Shown here one piece after another: positions 7,164 through 14,519 of a DNA stretch of 18,203 nucleotides (within the stretch, counting starts at the first letter, position 1; the number at the start of each line of letters is the position of its first letter). The position numbers were made by a program, and so were the translations under genes. The DNA lies in assembly GCA_002427995.1 (NCBI GenBank), contig DIZV01000044.1:1-18203 (forward strand). Reading direction: 5' to 3'. The notes under the pieces were generated by a model. That model did no database searches. It saw only the letters and a program-made list of their open reading frames with translations, and was not told the origin of the DNA. This stretch comes from Chloroflexi bacterium UBA6019. GTDB taxonomy: Bacteria; Chloroflexota; Dormibacteria; Dormibacterales; Dormibacteraceae.

Positions 7164-8267
7164 GTGGTAATCGCCACCCAGGCCCCGCCGCCGATCATGT
7201 CGCTGCGCCCGGACGAGCTCCGGGAGTGGCTCGACGCCCGCGGCCAGCCGGCCTTCCGCGCCAAGCAGGTGCGCGGCTGGCTGGGACGGGGGGCGCCCTC
7301 CTTCGAGGCCATGCACGACCTGCCGGCCGACCTGCGGGCGGAGCTTGCGGCCGGCTTCCGGCTCAGCTCTCTCGACCCGGTCGCGGAGTCGGAGGCGGAC
7401 CGGGGCCAGACGACCAAGCTGCTCTACCGGCTCGACGGCGGCTACACCGTCGAGGCGGTGACGATGCGCTACCCGAGGCGGACGACGCTCTGCATCTCAT
7501 CCCAGGTGGGCTGCCCGATCGGCTGCCCCTTCTGCGCCACCGGCCAGGGCCGGTTCGGGCGCAACCTCCAGGCGCACGAGATCTTCGACCAGGCCCTCGA
7601 CGCCTCGCGCCGGGAGGCCCTTTCCGGCCGCCGCCTCTCGCACGTTGTCTTCATGGGGATGGGCGAACCGATGGCCAACTACGCGCCGGTGGTCGACTCG
7701 ATCCGGCTCCTCGCCGATCCGGAGCTGCTCGGCATCAGCCCCCGGCGAGTGGTGGTCTCAACCGCCGGCCTGGTCCCCCGGATCGCGCAGCTGGCCGAGG
7801 AGAAGCTGCCGGTGACGCTGGCAATCTCCCTCCACGCGGCGCGGGACGAGCTCCGCGACTACCTGGTGCCGATCAACCGCCGCTACCCGCTCGCGGAGCT
7901 GGTCGCGGCAGCCCGCGACTTCGCCCGCACCACAGGACGCCGGGTCTCCTACGAGTGGGTCGTCCTGGCCGGCGTCAACGACTCGGACCGCGACGCCGAC
8001 GAGCTCGGTCGCCTGCTCGACCCCTACCTGTCGCACGTCAACCTGATCCCCTGGAACCCGATCGAGGAGACCGAGTTCAAGGGCCCGACGCGGCTGTCCC
8101 TGGCGCGCTTCGCCGACCGGATCCGGAGCCGGGGCCTGAACGTGACCGTTCGCGACACCCGCGGCCGCGACGCCGACGCCGCCTGCGGTCAGCTGCGTGC
8201 CCGGGTCCTGAAGGGCGACGGCAGGGATGCCGAGGGCGCGGCAACCGGGTCCGAAGTGGATGCTTGA
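7164..8267 (+). CDS. rlmN: 23S rRNA / tRNA adenine C2-methyltransferase RlmN (radical SAM)
   Basis: This 367-residue enzyme methylates C2 of adenosine in 23S rRNA (A2503, E. coli numbering) and, in characterised homologues, in some tRNAs, using radical SAM chemistry. The [4Fe-4S] cluster motif is C117-PIG-C121-PF-C124. GMGEPMANY (165-173) is the family signature. The C-terminal Cys341 in DAACGQL matches the conserved cysteine that resolves the methylated intermediate, and the other catalytic Cys is expected in this methyl-transfer site. The N-terminal helical domain (about 12-65) is present. Start choice: GTG 7164 lies 6 nt after TATGGT. An ATG at 7197 would lose little conserved sequence. 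A short charged tail follows the catalytic domain. Length is normal for the family. Confidence 0.95.
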   Translation: MVIATQAPPPIMSLRPDELREWLDARGQPAFRAKQVRGWLGRGAPSFEAMHDLPADLRAELAAGFRLSSLDPVAESEADRGQTTKLLYRLDGGYTVEAVTMRYPRRTTLCISSQVGCPIGCPFCATGQGRFGRNLQAHEIFDQALDASRREALSGRRLSHVVFMGMGEPMANYAPVVDSIRLLADPELLGISPRRVVVSTAGLVPRIAQLAEEKLPVTLAISLHAARDELRDYLVPINRRYPLAELVAAARDFARTTGRRVSYEWVVLAGVNDSDRDADELGRLLDPYLSHVNLIPWNPIEETEFKGPTRLSLARFADRIRSRGLNVTVRDTRGRDADAACGQLRARVLKGDGRDAEGAATGSEVDA

Positions 8268-8318
8268 TTTCAGTCCCGTCCACCGCCGCGAGATGACCAG
8301 CCAGGACTCGCGTCGGGG

Positions 8319-8974
8319 TTGACGCGAGAGGACCTCGCCCGGCTGACGGAGGAGATGTGCGACCTCCAGCGCGAAGCCACCCACGACGACCCGGAGCCCC
8401 GGCCATCCGGGCTCCGGGCGAGTGCCGCCTGGCCGCCGGCGACCTTCAGCGCCTCCCCGCCGCCGCCACGGGGCGGGGTGCCGCCGCCGGTGCCGGTCGA
8501 CGGGGCGGCTGTCCGGGAGCAGGCCTTCGGACCTCCGGGCTCGGCTGCCCGAGTCCGCTATGCCGGTTCTGGATCCGCCTTCTGGCGAGCCTCGTCGACG
8601 GGCTTATCGTGGGCATCCCGATCACGGTGGTGACGATCGCGCTGGTGGCCCCGGCTCTCACCACCAACGCGGATCCGGCCCCGGTCAACGCGATCACCGC
8701 CCCGGTTCAACTTCTTGGACTGGTCGCGAGCTTCGGCTACTTCGTCTACTTCTGGAGCACCGGTGCCACCCTGCGCATGAGGCTGGTCGGCGTCCTGGTC
8801 GCCGACGCGACGACGCTGCAGACGATCTCGCCGGGCAAGGCTGTGCTCCGCTACTTCGGCTATCTCGTGTCGTCCCTCTGCTGCTACATCGGCCTGATCT
8901 GGGCCGCGTTCGATTCCCGCAAGCAGGGCTGGCACGACAGGATCGCCGGCACGGTGGTCATCCACCGGCCCTGA
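8319..8974 (+). pseudogene. RDD-family membrane protein, split by a one-base frameshift
   Basis: Two overlapping frames together make one RDD protein of about 218 residues. The first frame (TTG 8319 onward) encodes a charged, Pro-rich N-terminus with PPPPRGGVPPPVP and ends its homology at VRYAG (codons to 8566). The RDD domain continues in the next frame from TTC 8567: FWIRLLASLVDG, then three or four hydrophobic helices, GATLRMRLVGVLV and the typical end FDSRKQGWHDRIAGT. RDD proteins normally read YAGFWIRLLA without a break, so one base (probably a T in GGTTTC) is missing here. RDD proteins are small membrane proteins, some implicated in transport, with mostly unknown roles. Either the gene is broken or the consensus has a homopolymer error. 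The N-terminal start is uncertain. Confidence 0.8.
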
Positions 8975-8990
8975 TTCGCCGCCGGCGGGG

Positions 8991-9584
8991 TTAGGTCGGA
9001 ACCAGGGTCTCGACGAGGCGGAGGATGGTCCCCTTCGCCTCTTCGGCGGTCTGGCCGGCCTTCCGGAGTGACTTCCAGAATGGGAAATCGATCACGGTGC
9101 GGAGGGTCGACACGGTCGCCTCGTCGGGGTCGGTGCCCTCCAGCGCGGCGCGGACCAGGCGCTCAAGAGTCAACTGCTGCGCCGCGACGACCTCTCCCAG
9201 CTCGGGAATCAACTCCGCTTCGCGGTCGGCCGCGTTCATCCAGCCCTCCCCCTTCTGGTAGCAATCGCAGTCGCCCTCGACCAGCCGGGCAAGCTTCGCG
9301 CTCGGCGTGGGCAGATCGGCGAAGGCTGCGACGGCCTCCTCGACGGTCATCGGGCGGATCTCGGCGACCAGCGACAGGGCGCAGGCCGGGATGAGATCTC
9401 GCAGGGAACGGAAATGGCGGTAGACGGTAACGCTTGACACCCCGGCCTCCCGGGCGATGTCGTCCCAACCCGTGGCCAGCAGACCCCGCTCAGCGTGGAG
9501 GCGCGTGGCCGCGGCGACAATGCGGCTTCGCGTCAGCTCCAGCGCCTGCTCGCGCTGACCCATCTCGTACCGCCGGGGGGACAA
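8991..9584 (-). CDS. TetR-family transcriptional regulator
   Basis: This 197-residue regulator has an N-terminal TetR helix-turn-helix domain (about 12-60): TRSRIVAAATRLHAERG leads into DDIAREAGVSSVTVYRHFRS, the recognition-helix pattern of the family. The remainder is a helical ligand-binding domain with no recognisable ligand motif. The TTG at 9584 is chosen because a perfect AGGAGG lies 6 nt upstream; an ATG at 9563 would cut only seven residues. It is the clearest Shine-Dalgarno site in the window and contrasts with the leaderless-looking neighbours. The gene is divergent from the SnoaL-like gene across an 81-bp, AT-richer gap containing inverted repeats, so it probably represses that gene and itself. 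It is convergent with the RDD gene. Confidence 0.93.
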   Translation of the reverse strand: MSPRRYEMGQREQALELTRSRIVAAATRLHAERGLLATGWDDIAREAGVSSVTVYRHFRSLRDLIPACALSLVAEIRPMTVEEAVAAFADLPTPSAKLARLVEGDCDCYQKGEGWMNAADREAELIPELGEVVAAQQLTLERLVRAALEGTDPDEATVSTLRTVIDFPFWKSLRKAGQTAEEAKGTILRLVETLVPT

Positions 9585-9596
9585 AAAGAACCTCCT

Positions 9597-9632
9597 ATTG
9601 ACGAAAGACTTTCCTGCGTGGAATATTAACGC
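9597..9632. promoter_or_regulatory. Divergent promoter and probable TetR operator
   Basis: On the plus strand TTGACG (9598-9603) and GAATAT (9621-9626) are spaced 17 bp and make a sigma-70-type promoter for the SnoaL-like gene. On the minus strand TAATAT (9628-9623) could be the -10 of the tetR gene. Between the plus -35 and -10 is GAAAG-A-CTTTC (9603-9613), a perfect inverted repeat. A second repeat, GCGT...ACGC, spans 9616-9632. Binding at either would block both promoters. Confidence 0.55.
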
Positions 9633-9665
9633 GATACCGGAGTCGCGTCCTCATGGGAGTCTTGC

Positions 9666-10043
9666 ATGGCCCAGGTCCAAGCCCAGCCCGCCGTCATCGT
9701 CCGCCAGATGCTGGAGGGCCTGTTCGCCCACGGCGTCGAGGCCCTGGACGGCCATCCCGGCATGACCGACCTCCGCAAGATCTTCCCGGTGCTCAAAGAA
9801 GGGATCCCAGACCTCACCATTGAGCTCCGCAAGCAGGTCGTCGAGGGCGACCAGGTCGCTTCCTTCTGGATTCTTCGCGGCACTCACCGAGGACCCCTGT
9901 TCGGCATCCCCGCCAGCGGCCGCGCGGTGGAGTTCCAAAACCTCAGCATCGCGAAGGTCGAGGATGGCAAGGTCGTTCAGTACAACAGCGAGACCGGCTG
10001 GCTCAGCTTCCTCACGCAGGTGGGCGCCCTCCCCCGACCGTAG
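9666..10043 (+). CDS. SnoaL-like / NTF2-fold protein (ester-cyclase type)
   Basis: This 125-residue protein fits the SnoaL-like branch of the NTF2 fold, a cone-shaped alpha+beta domain used by polyketide cyclases and many small enzymes or binding proteins. The signature is in the C-terminal half: GIPASGRAVEFQNLSIAKVEDGKVV, here spanning about residues 81-105 (GIPASGRAVEF, then NLSIAKVEDGKVV). The N-terminal MLEGLFAHG and DLRKIFP helices also fit. No catalytic residues can be assigned with confidence, and nothing nearby indicates polyketide synthesis. The ATG at 9666 has GGGAG 6 nt upstream. It is divergent from a TetR regulator and followed 36 bp later by the DUF72 gene. It is probably induced by the unknown ligand of the regulator. 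Confidence 0.8.
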   Translation: MAQVQAQPAVIVRQMLEGLFAHGVEALDGHPGMTDLRKIFPVLKEGIPDLTIELRKQVVEGDQVASFWILRGTHRGPLFGIPASGRAVEFQNLSIAKVEDGKVVQYNSETGWLSFLTQVGALPRP

Positions 10044-10064
10044 GCGGCAACCGCGCTCGGGGCG

Positions 10065-10070
10065 TAGATT
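10065..10070 (+). promoter_or_regulatory. Candidate -10 box for the DUF72 gene
   Basis: TAGATT fits TANNNT and ends 9 nt before the ATG at 10080, so a transcript starting about 7 nt downstream would have a leader of about 2 nt. No Shine-Dalgarno sequence precedes the ATG, which supports a near-leaderless mRNA. Confidence 0.4.
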
Positions 10071-10079
10071 CCCGTTGAG

Positions 10080-10781
10080 ATGGCCGGGCGGCTCCATGTC
10101 GGGACGAGTGGGTTCAGCTACCCCGAGTGGCGAGGGACCTTCTATCCGGAGAAGCTGCCGGCCGGCCGCTTCCTCGAGGAATACGCCAGGCAGCTCGACG
10201 CGGTCGAGATCAACAACACCTTTCAGCGGTTGCCGAGCGAGGAGGCGCTGGCCAGATGGGTACGCGACACGCCGCCCGGTTTCAAGCTCTGCCTCAAGGC
10301 CCAGCGCGCGCTGACCTACTCCGCCGCCGGATTCCCGAAGGAGGCCGCGGCGCGAGACTTCGGCGCCCGGATGGAGCCTCTCGGGGATCGCGCGGGGCCG
10401 GTGCTGCTGCAGTTCCCGCCGACGCAGAAGCGGAACCTGGAGCTGCTCGACGCGCTACTCGGGAACCTGGCGCGACCGGCCGCGGTCGAGTTCCGCGATG
10501 CCGGCTGGCTCGATCGGGAGGTCTACGAGGTCGTCGCCCGGCACCGCTGCGCCGTCGCCGTCACGGACCAGGAGGACTGGCCTTTGGCGGACGCGGCCGG
10601 CGGGTTCCGCTACTACCGGCTCCGGCGCGACTACTCGGCGGAGCAGCTCCGGCCGTGGGCGGAGCGGCTCGCGGCCGAGGCGGCCGCGGGGTTGGAGGTG
10701 TTCGCGTTTCTTCGACACTCGGTGGAGGCTCCGCGGCGGGCGCTGCGACTGCTCGCCGACGGCGCAGCAGGTAGGCGCTGA
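10080..10781 (+). CDS. DUF72 (YecE-like) TIM-barrel protein, unknown function
   Basis: This 233-residue protein belongs to the DUF72 family, which adopts a TIM-barrel-like fold and has no established biochemical role. Family marks include VGTSGFSYPEWRGTFYP (7-23), the VEINNTF segment (about 41-47), FKLCLKAQRALT (about 73-84), VLLQFPP (about 108-114) and VEFRDAGWL (about 136-144). The C-terminal VFAFLRHSVEAPRRALRLL corresponds to the usual final strand and helix, so the gene is full length. There is no signal peptide. The ATG follows a TAGATT box closely. The last 221 bp lie antisense to the open 3' extension of the lgt frame on the other strand, but the protein sequence here stays family-like, so this is the real coding strand for DUF72. 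Confidence 0.88.
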   Translation: MAGRLHVGTSGFSYPEWRGTFYPEKLPAGRFLEEYARQLDAVEINNTFQRLPSEEALARWVRDTPPGFKLCLKAQRALTYSAAGFPKEAAARDFGARMEPLGDRAGPVLLQFPPTQKRNLELLDALLGNLARPAAVEFRDAGWLDREVYEVVARHRCAVAVTDQEDWPLADAAGGFRYYRLRRDYSAEQLRPWAERLAAEAAAGLEVFAFLRHSVEAPRRALRLLADGAAGRR

Positions 10782-11541
10782 ACCCGATCGCCAGCAGGAC
10801 CATCAGGAGCGAAGCCCACTGGGCCTGGCGGAGCCCGTTCTCGACCTGGTCCGCCCGCAGGTAGCTCAGGAAGAACCGGCCCACCGCATAGAGGGCGAGA
10901 AAGACGAGCCCATTGACGCCGTCGGGAAAGCGGCTCTTGAGCCGGCCGTAGAGAGGCAGCAGGAGGAGGACCAGGCCGAGGCAGAGGATCATCTCGTAGG
11001 CCACCTCGGGATGGACGACCGACCCGGGCTGGCCGAGGGTGTGGGCGTTGATGTAGCGAACGCCCCAGGGCAGGTCGGTCGGGGTGCCGTGGTGCTCGCC
11101 GTTGATGACGTCCCCGATCCGCCCGATGGCGAGACCGACGAGGGCGGGGAGCGAGACCGCGTCGAGCAGCTTCCAGAAGCTGATCCGGTTGCGACGCGAC
11201 CAGATCCAGATCCCGAGCATGGCGCCGAAGATGCCGCCCCACTGGCTGATGCCGCCTTCGTTGACGTAGAAGACGTGGATCCAGCGAGCCCCCTCGAAGA
11301 GGCGGTAGTTCTCGGCCACGAAGTGGATCCGCGCACCGAGCAGGCCCACCACCACCGCCCAGAACGCGGCGTCGTAAACCTTGTCGCCCTCGATCCCATC
11401 CTGCCGCCGGGCCAGCCACTGGGTCATCCGGATCGCGGCCAGGATGCCGAGCACGCTGAAAACCCCGTGCCAGGTGAGGGTGAAGGGTCCGATCGTGAAG
11501 AGGTTGGGGTCGAGGTCGACCTGGATTTCGAGGAATTTCAA
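10561..11541 (-). CDS. lgt: Prolipoprotein diacylglyceryl transferase Lgt with long Pro-rich tail
   Basis: This 326-residue polytopic membrane enzyme transfers diacylglycerol from phosphatidylglycerol to the lipobox cysteine of prolipoproteins, the first step of lipoprotein maturation. The family signature is GRIGDVINGEHHGTPTDLPW (140-159), where the usual Asn after GRIG is Asp. FTLTWHGV (20-27), GLLGARIHFVAENY (66-79), HPEVAYE (177-183) and GRFFLSYLRAD (221-231) also fit; Arg141 and Glu149 correspond to key residues of the E. coli enzyme. The catalytic body ends near residue 263 (LLRRRR). About 63 further residues are Pro/Ala/Arg-rich and lie antisense to the DUF72 gene. The TTG start at 11541 overlaps the gltX stop as TTGA, with GGAG 8 nt upstream, so translation is probably coupled to gltX. 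Confidence 0.93.
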   Translation of the reverse strand: MKFLEIQVDLDPNLFTIGPFTLTWHGVFSVLGILAAIRMTQWLARRQDGIEGDKVYDAAFWAVVVGLLGARIHFVAENYRLFEGARWIHVFYVNEGGISQWGGIFGAMLGIWIWSRRNRISFWKLLDAVSLPALVGLAIGRIGDVINGEHHGTPTDLPWGVRYINAHTLGQPGSVVHPEVAYEMILCLGLVLLLLPLYGRLKSRFPDGVNGLVFLALYAVGRFFLSYLRADQVENGLRQAQWASLLMVLLAIGFSAYLLRRRRAVAAPAAEPPPSVEETRTPPTPRPPRPRAAPPTAGAAPPSSRAGAGSSGTRRPRPPKASPPGP

Positions 11542-12890
11542 AGCGCGCGCTCCATTCTGCCGGTTGCCTCGGCGCGGGGCAGTAGCGAGAGGGTGTGGTG
11601 GATGGGTGGGGAGTTGCCGCCGGCGACCGCCTTGCGGATCGGGTTGATCAGCTCGCTGCGGGACCAGCCGCGGCTCTCGCGCAGCTCCTCCAGGATTGCC
11701 TCGATCGGTTCCGGCGCCCACTCCGCCGCCCGGAGCGCATCGGTGGCTGCGGCCAGTCGCTCCTTCTCCTCCGCGCTCAGGGCGGGGACCTCCGGTTCCT
11801 GCCAGAGGTAGGCGAGCAGCTCGCGGCCGTCGGCCAGCGTCTTGATCCGTTCCTGGAGGGCGGGGACGGCGCGCTCGAGGCGAGCGGAATCGAGCCCGGG
11901 GAGAAAGGGAGCCAGGCGGGCGGCCAGTTCGGCGGGCGGCAGCGCCCGGATCTGGGTGGCGTTGATCCAGTCCAGCTTCTGGCGGTCGAAGATGGCCCCG
12001 CTCTGCTGGACCCGCGCGAGGTCGAACTGGGCCTCGAGCTCGGCAATCGTGAAGATCTCCTGCTCGGTTCCCGGGTTCCAGCCGAGGAGCGCGAGATAGT
12101 TCACCATCGCCTCGGGCAGGTACCCCCAGTCGCGGAACTGCGTGATCAGCGCGGGGTGGCGGCGCTTGCTGAGCTTGGTCCGGTCGGGGGCCAGGATCAG
12201 CGGGATGTGCGCTGTCGCCTGCGGCCGCTCGTAGCCGAGCGCGTCCACGATCATCAGCTGGGTCGGGGTGTTGGAGAGGTGCTCCTCGCCGCGGATCACG
12301 TGGCTGATCTCGAGCAGCGCGTCGTCGATCGGGCTGGCGAAGTTGTAGGTGGGGAAGCCGTCGCTCTTGATGATCACCGGGTCGCCGATCAGGTCGCTGG
12401 CGAAGCTCATGTGGCCGCGGATGAGGTCCTCGAACTCGATCGCCGCGCCCCCCGGCACCTTGAAGCGGACGACAAAGCTCGGTCGCTCGGAGGGTGCGTC
12501 GCGGAGGCAGCGGCGGGAGTACCGGAAGGGGCGCTTTTCGCGCTGGGCGGCCTCGCGCTCGGCGGCCAACTCATCCGGCGTGCAGTAGCAACGGTAGGCA
12601 TGGCCGGCCTCGATCAGCCGGACCGCGTGCTGGCGGTAGAGGTCGAGCCGCTCGGATTGCCGAAAGGGACCCTCGTCCCAGAGGAGGCCGAGCCAGCCGA
12701 GCCCGTCGTAGATGTACTCCTCGTCGGCCGCGGTCGAACGCTCGAGGTCGGTATCGTCGATGCGCAGGATGAACTGCCCGCCGTGCCGGCGGGCGAAGAG
12801 CACGTTGAAGAGGGCGGTCCTGGCGCTGCCCACGTGGATGGGTCCGGTGGGGCTCGGAGCCATCCGCACCCTCACCGGGCGGTCGGCCAT
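11538..12890 (-). CDS. gltX: Glutamyl-tRNA synthetase
   Basis: This 450-residue class I aminoacyl-tRNA synthetase charges tRNA with glutamate. The catalytic Rossmann domain has APSPTGPIHVGS (11-22), the HIGH motif in the form HVGS (19-22), and the KMSKS motif as KLSKR (239-243). RIDDTDLERS (43-52), CYCTPDEL (101-108) and VIRGEEHLSNTP (198-209) are typical of GluRS. A C-terminal anticodon-binding region follows and is rather short. Some bacterial GluRS also charge tRNA-Gln; which applies here cannot be told without knowing whether gatCAB is present. The ATG at 12890 lies 8 nt after a TAGCAT box and no Shine-Dalgarno sequence is evident, so the mRNA may be leaderless. The stop overlaps the lgt start. 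Confidence 0.96.
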   Translation of the reverse strand: MADRPVRVRMAPSPTGPIHVGSARTALFNVLFARRHGGQFILRIDDTDLERSTAADEEYIYDGLGWLGLLWDEGPFRQSERLDLYRQHAVRLIEAGHAYRCYCTPDELAAEREAAQREKRPFRYSRRCLRDAPSERPSFVVRFKVPGGAAIEFEDLIRGHMSFASDLIGDPVIIKSDGFPTYNFASPIDDALLEISHVIRGEEHLSNTPTQLMIVDALGYERPQATAHIPLILAPDRTKLSKRRHPALITQFRDWGYLPEAMVNYLALLGWNPGTEQEIFTIAELEAQFDLARVQQSGAIFDRQKLDWINATQIRALPPAELAARLAPFLPGLDSARLERAVPALQERIKTLADGRELLAYLWQEPEVPALSAEEKERLAAATDALRAAEWAPEPIEAILEELRESRGWSRSELINPIRKAVAGGNSPPIHHTLSLLPRAEATGRMERAL

Positions 12891-12897
12891 GGGGCCA

Positions 12898-12904
12898 TAT
12901 GCTA
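12898..12904. promoter_or_regulatory. Symmetric shared -10 box (TATGCTA) between gltX and the S51 peptidase gene
   Basis: TATGCTA reads TATGCT on the plus strand, 11 nt before GTG 12915, and TAGCAT on the minus strand, 8 nt before the gltX ATG at 12890. The two start codons are only 24 bp apart, so one box must lie over both promoters. This is the third heptamer of the form TANNNTA between divergent genes in the window. Confidence 0.65.
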
Positions 12905-12914
12905 GCGGTGAGAA

Positions 12915-13638
12915 GTGACGGGCCCATTGGCGCTGGTCGGCGGGGACGAGTTCAAGCCCGGCAACGAGGACCAGGACGCGCTGCTCGCCGCCGCCGCCGC
13001 ACCCCGCCCGGGAATCGCCTACGTCGTCCCCACCGCCGCCGCCCGCGGCGGGTCGGACCAGGCGGTGGCCAACGCCACCCGCTGGTTCGCCCAGCTCGGC
13101 CTCCCGCTGGAGGAGCTCCACGTGCTGACCCGAACACAGGCCAACAGCGAGGAGGTGGCCAGGCTGGCCGCCGGCGGGCGCTTCTTCTACCTCGTCGGCG
13201 GCGATCCCGGTCACACCGCCACGACGCTTCGAGAGAGCGCGGTCTGGCGGGCCATCGTCGCCGCCTGGCGGGGAGGCGCCGCCCTCGCCGGGTCGAGCGC
13301 CGGGGCGATGGCGATGGGGGAGTGGACCCTGATCCGAGATCGCTTCAAGGGTGACAGGCCGTCGTCAGTACCGGCCGGCCCTCGGCCTCCTGTCGGAGCT
13401 GGCGGTGCTCCCCCATTTCGAGACTTTCGGCCACCGCTGGGCGCCCTCCGCCGAAGAGCGGGCACCGCTGCCCGGCACCGTGCTGCTCGGCATCGACGAG
13501 CGCTCGGCGGCCTATTGGGATGGCCGCGGCTGGACGGCCCGTGGTCCCGGCTCGGTCACCGTGATCCGCGGCGGTGAGCGGGCGGTCAGCGCGTCGGGCT
13601 CGCCGATCGACCTTTCCGAGCCCGGGACGGGCGGCTGA
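12915..13638 (+). pseudogene. S51 / cyanophycinase-like serine peptidase, split by a one-base frameshift
   Basis: Two frames together encode one peptidase of about 240 residues in the S51 family, whose members include dipeptidase E and cyanophycinase; they have a class I glutamine-amidotransferase-like fold. The first frame (GTG 12915) carries LALVGGDEF, YVVPTAAA (36-43), FYLVGGDPGHT (91-101) and the nucleophile elbow AGSSAGAMAM with Ser128. After RDRFKGD (about 13355) homology passes to the next frame: RRQYRPALGLLSELAVLPHFE, containing the conserved PHF, then ends at TGA 13638. Removing one base near 13356 restores one frame. The first frame alone continues to 13577 as a Pro/Arg-rich tail. 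The true substrate is unknown, and cyanophycin cleavage is not implied. Either a recent mutation or a consensus error. The next gene starts 3 bp after the stop. Confidence 0.82.
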
Positions 13639-13641
13639 ACC

Positions 13642-14511
13642 TTGGCGCTGCGAGACGGCTATCTGAAGCTGGGCGGGCTGACCCTCCACCACACCTACGG
13701 CGGCAGGGGCAACCCGATCCTCTTCGTCCACGGCCTCGGTTCCTCCGGCTACATCGAGTGGCGCTTCACGCTGCCTTACTTCGAGCGGAGCCACCGGGTG
13801 TTCGCGCCCGACCTGCCCGGCTATGGCCGGAGTGACAAGCCCCCCTCCGCTCGCTACGGGGTTCCCTACTTCGCGCGGACCCTCGACCGCTACCTGGCGA
13901 ACCGCCGGCTGCGCCAGGTCACCGTCGTCGGCACCTCGATGGGGGGGCGGATCGCGCTTGAGCTCGCTCTCAACTACCCGTCACGGGTCAGCCGCCTGGT
14001 GCTGGTCAACTCGCTTGGCCTGGGCCGCCCACGGATCCAGCCCTACTACCCGGTGATGCTGATGCCGAGGGTCGGCGAAGCGTTGCTCCGGGGAATCAAG
14101 CACGGCCTCCGCTGGGCACCCAGCCCGGTGATCCGGACGCTTGCCGCGCGCTTCATCGGCGCCGCGGGCGACCTCGAGACGACCATGAGCGACGAATACC
14201 TCGACGATCTCCGCGAGATGTACGCGGCCGAGGGCTACAGCGCTGCCTACCTGGCGACGGTGCGCTCGCTCGCGAGTCCCCGAAACCTCCTCGGCGGTAT
14301 GGACCTGAGCCACCGGCTGGGGCGGATCAAGGTTCCGGTCCTCTTCCTCTGGGGGGCGAACGACCCCCTCTTCCCGCTCGAGCAGGCGACTCGCGCCCAC
14401 GAGCGGCTGGCCGGCTCTCGCATCGCCGTGATCGAGGGCGCCGGCCACACCCCCCAGGCCGAGAAGCCGGAGGAGTTCAATCGGCAGCTCGCCGCCTTCC
14501 TCGCGCGCTGA
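13642..14511 (+). CDS. Alpha/beta hydrolase
   Basis: This 289-residue protein is a typical cytoplasmic alpha/beta hydrolase. The oxyanion-hole HGLGSSG (30-36), DLPGYGRSDKP (57-67), the nucleophile elbow VGTSMGG with Ser99, the acid Asp241 in LWGANDPLF, and His269 in GAGHTPQ form a complete catalytic set. The cap region (about 130-220) is of normal length. Such enzymes hydrolyse esters, epoxides, C-C bonds or other substrates; the exact activity cannot be read here. The TTG at 13642 starts 3 bp after the stop of the S51 peptidase frame, so the two are probably one transcript. No strong Shine-Dalgarno sequence is seen. Two hairpins follow its stop codon. Confidence 0.92.
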   Translation: MALRDGYLKLGGLTLHHTYGGRGNPILFVHGLGSSGYIEWRFTLPYFERSHRVFAPDLPGYGRSDKPPSARYGVPYFARTLDRYLANRRLRQVTVVGTSMGGRIALELALNYPSRVSRLVLVNSLGLGRPRIQPYYPVMLMPRVGEALLRGIKHGLRWAPSPVIRTLAARFIGAAGDLETTMSDEYLDDLREMYAAEGYSAAYLATVRSLASPRNLLGGMDLSHRLGRIKVPVLFLWGANDPLFPLEQATRAHERLAGSRIAVIEGAGHTPQAEKPEEFNRQLAAFLAR

Positions 14512-14519
14512 CCAGGTCC

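Noticed and set aside
8981..8990. Palindrome CCGCCGGCGG between the convergent RDD and tetR genes.
   Set aside because: It has no loop and no T-run, and such G/C palindromes are common by chance at this base composition.
11595..12905. A 436-codon open frame on the plus strand.
   Set aside because: It is the mirror of gltX, which has complete class I synthetase motifs; no motif is visible in the mirror frame.
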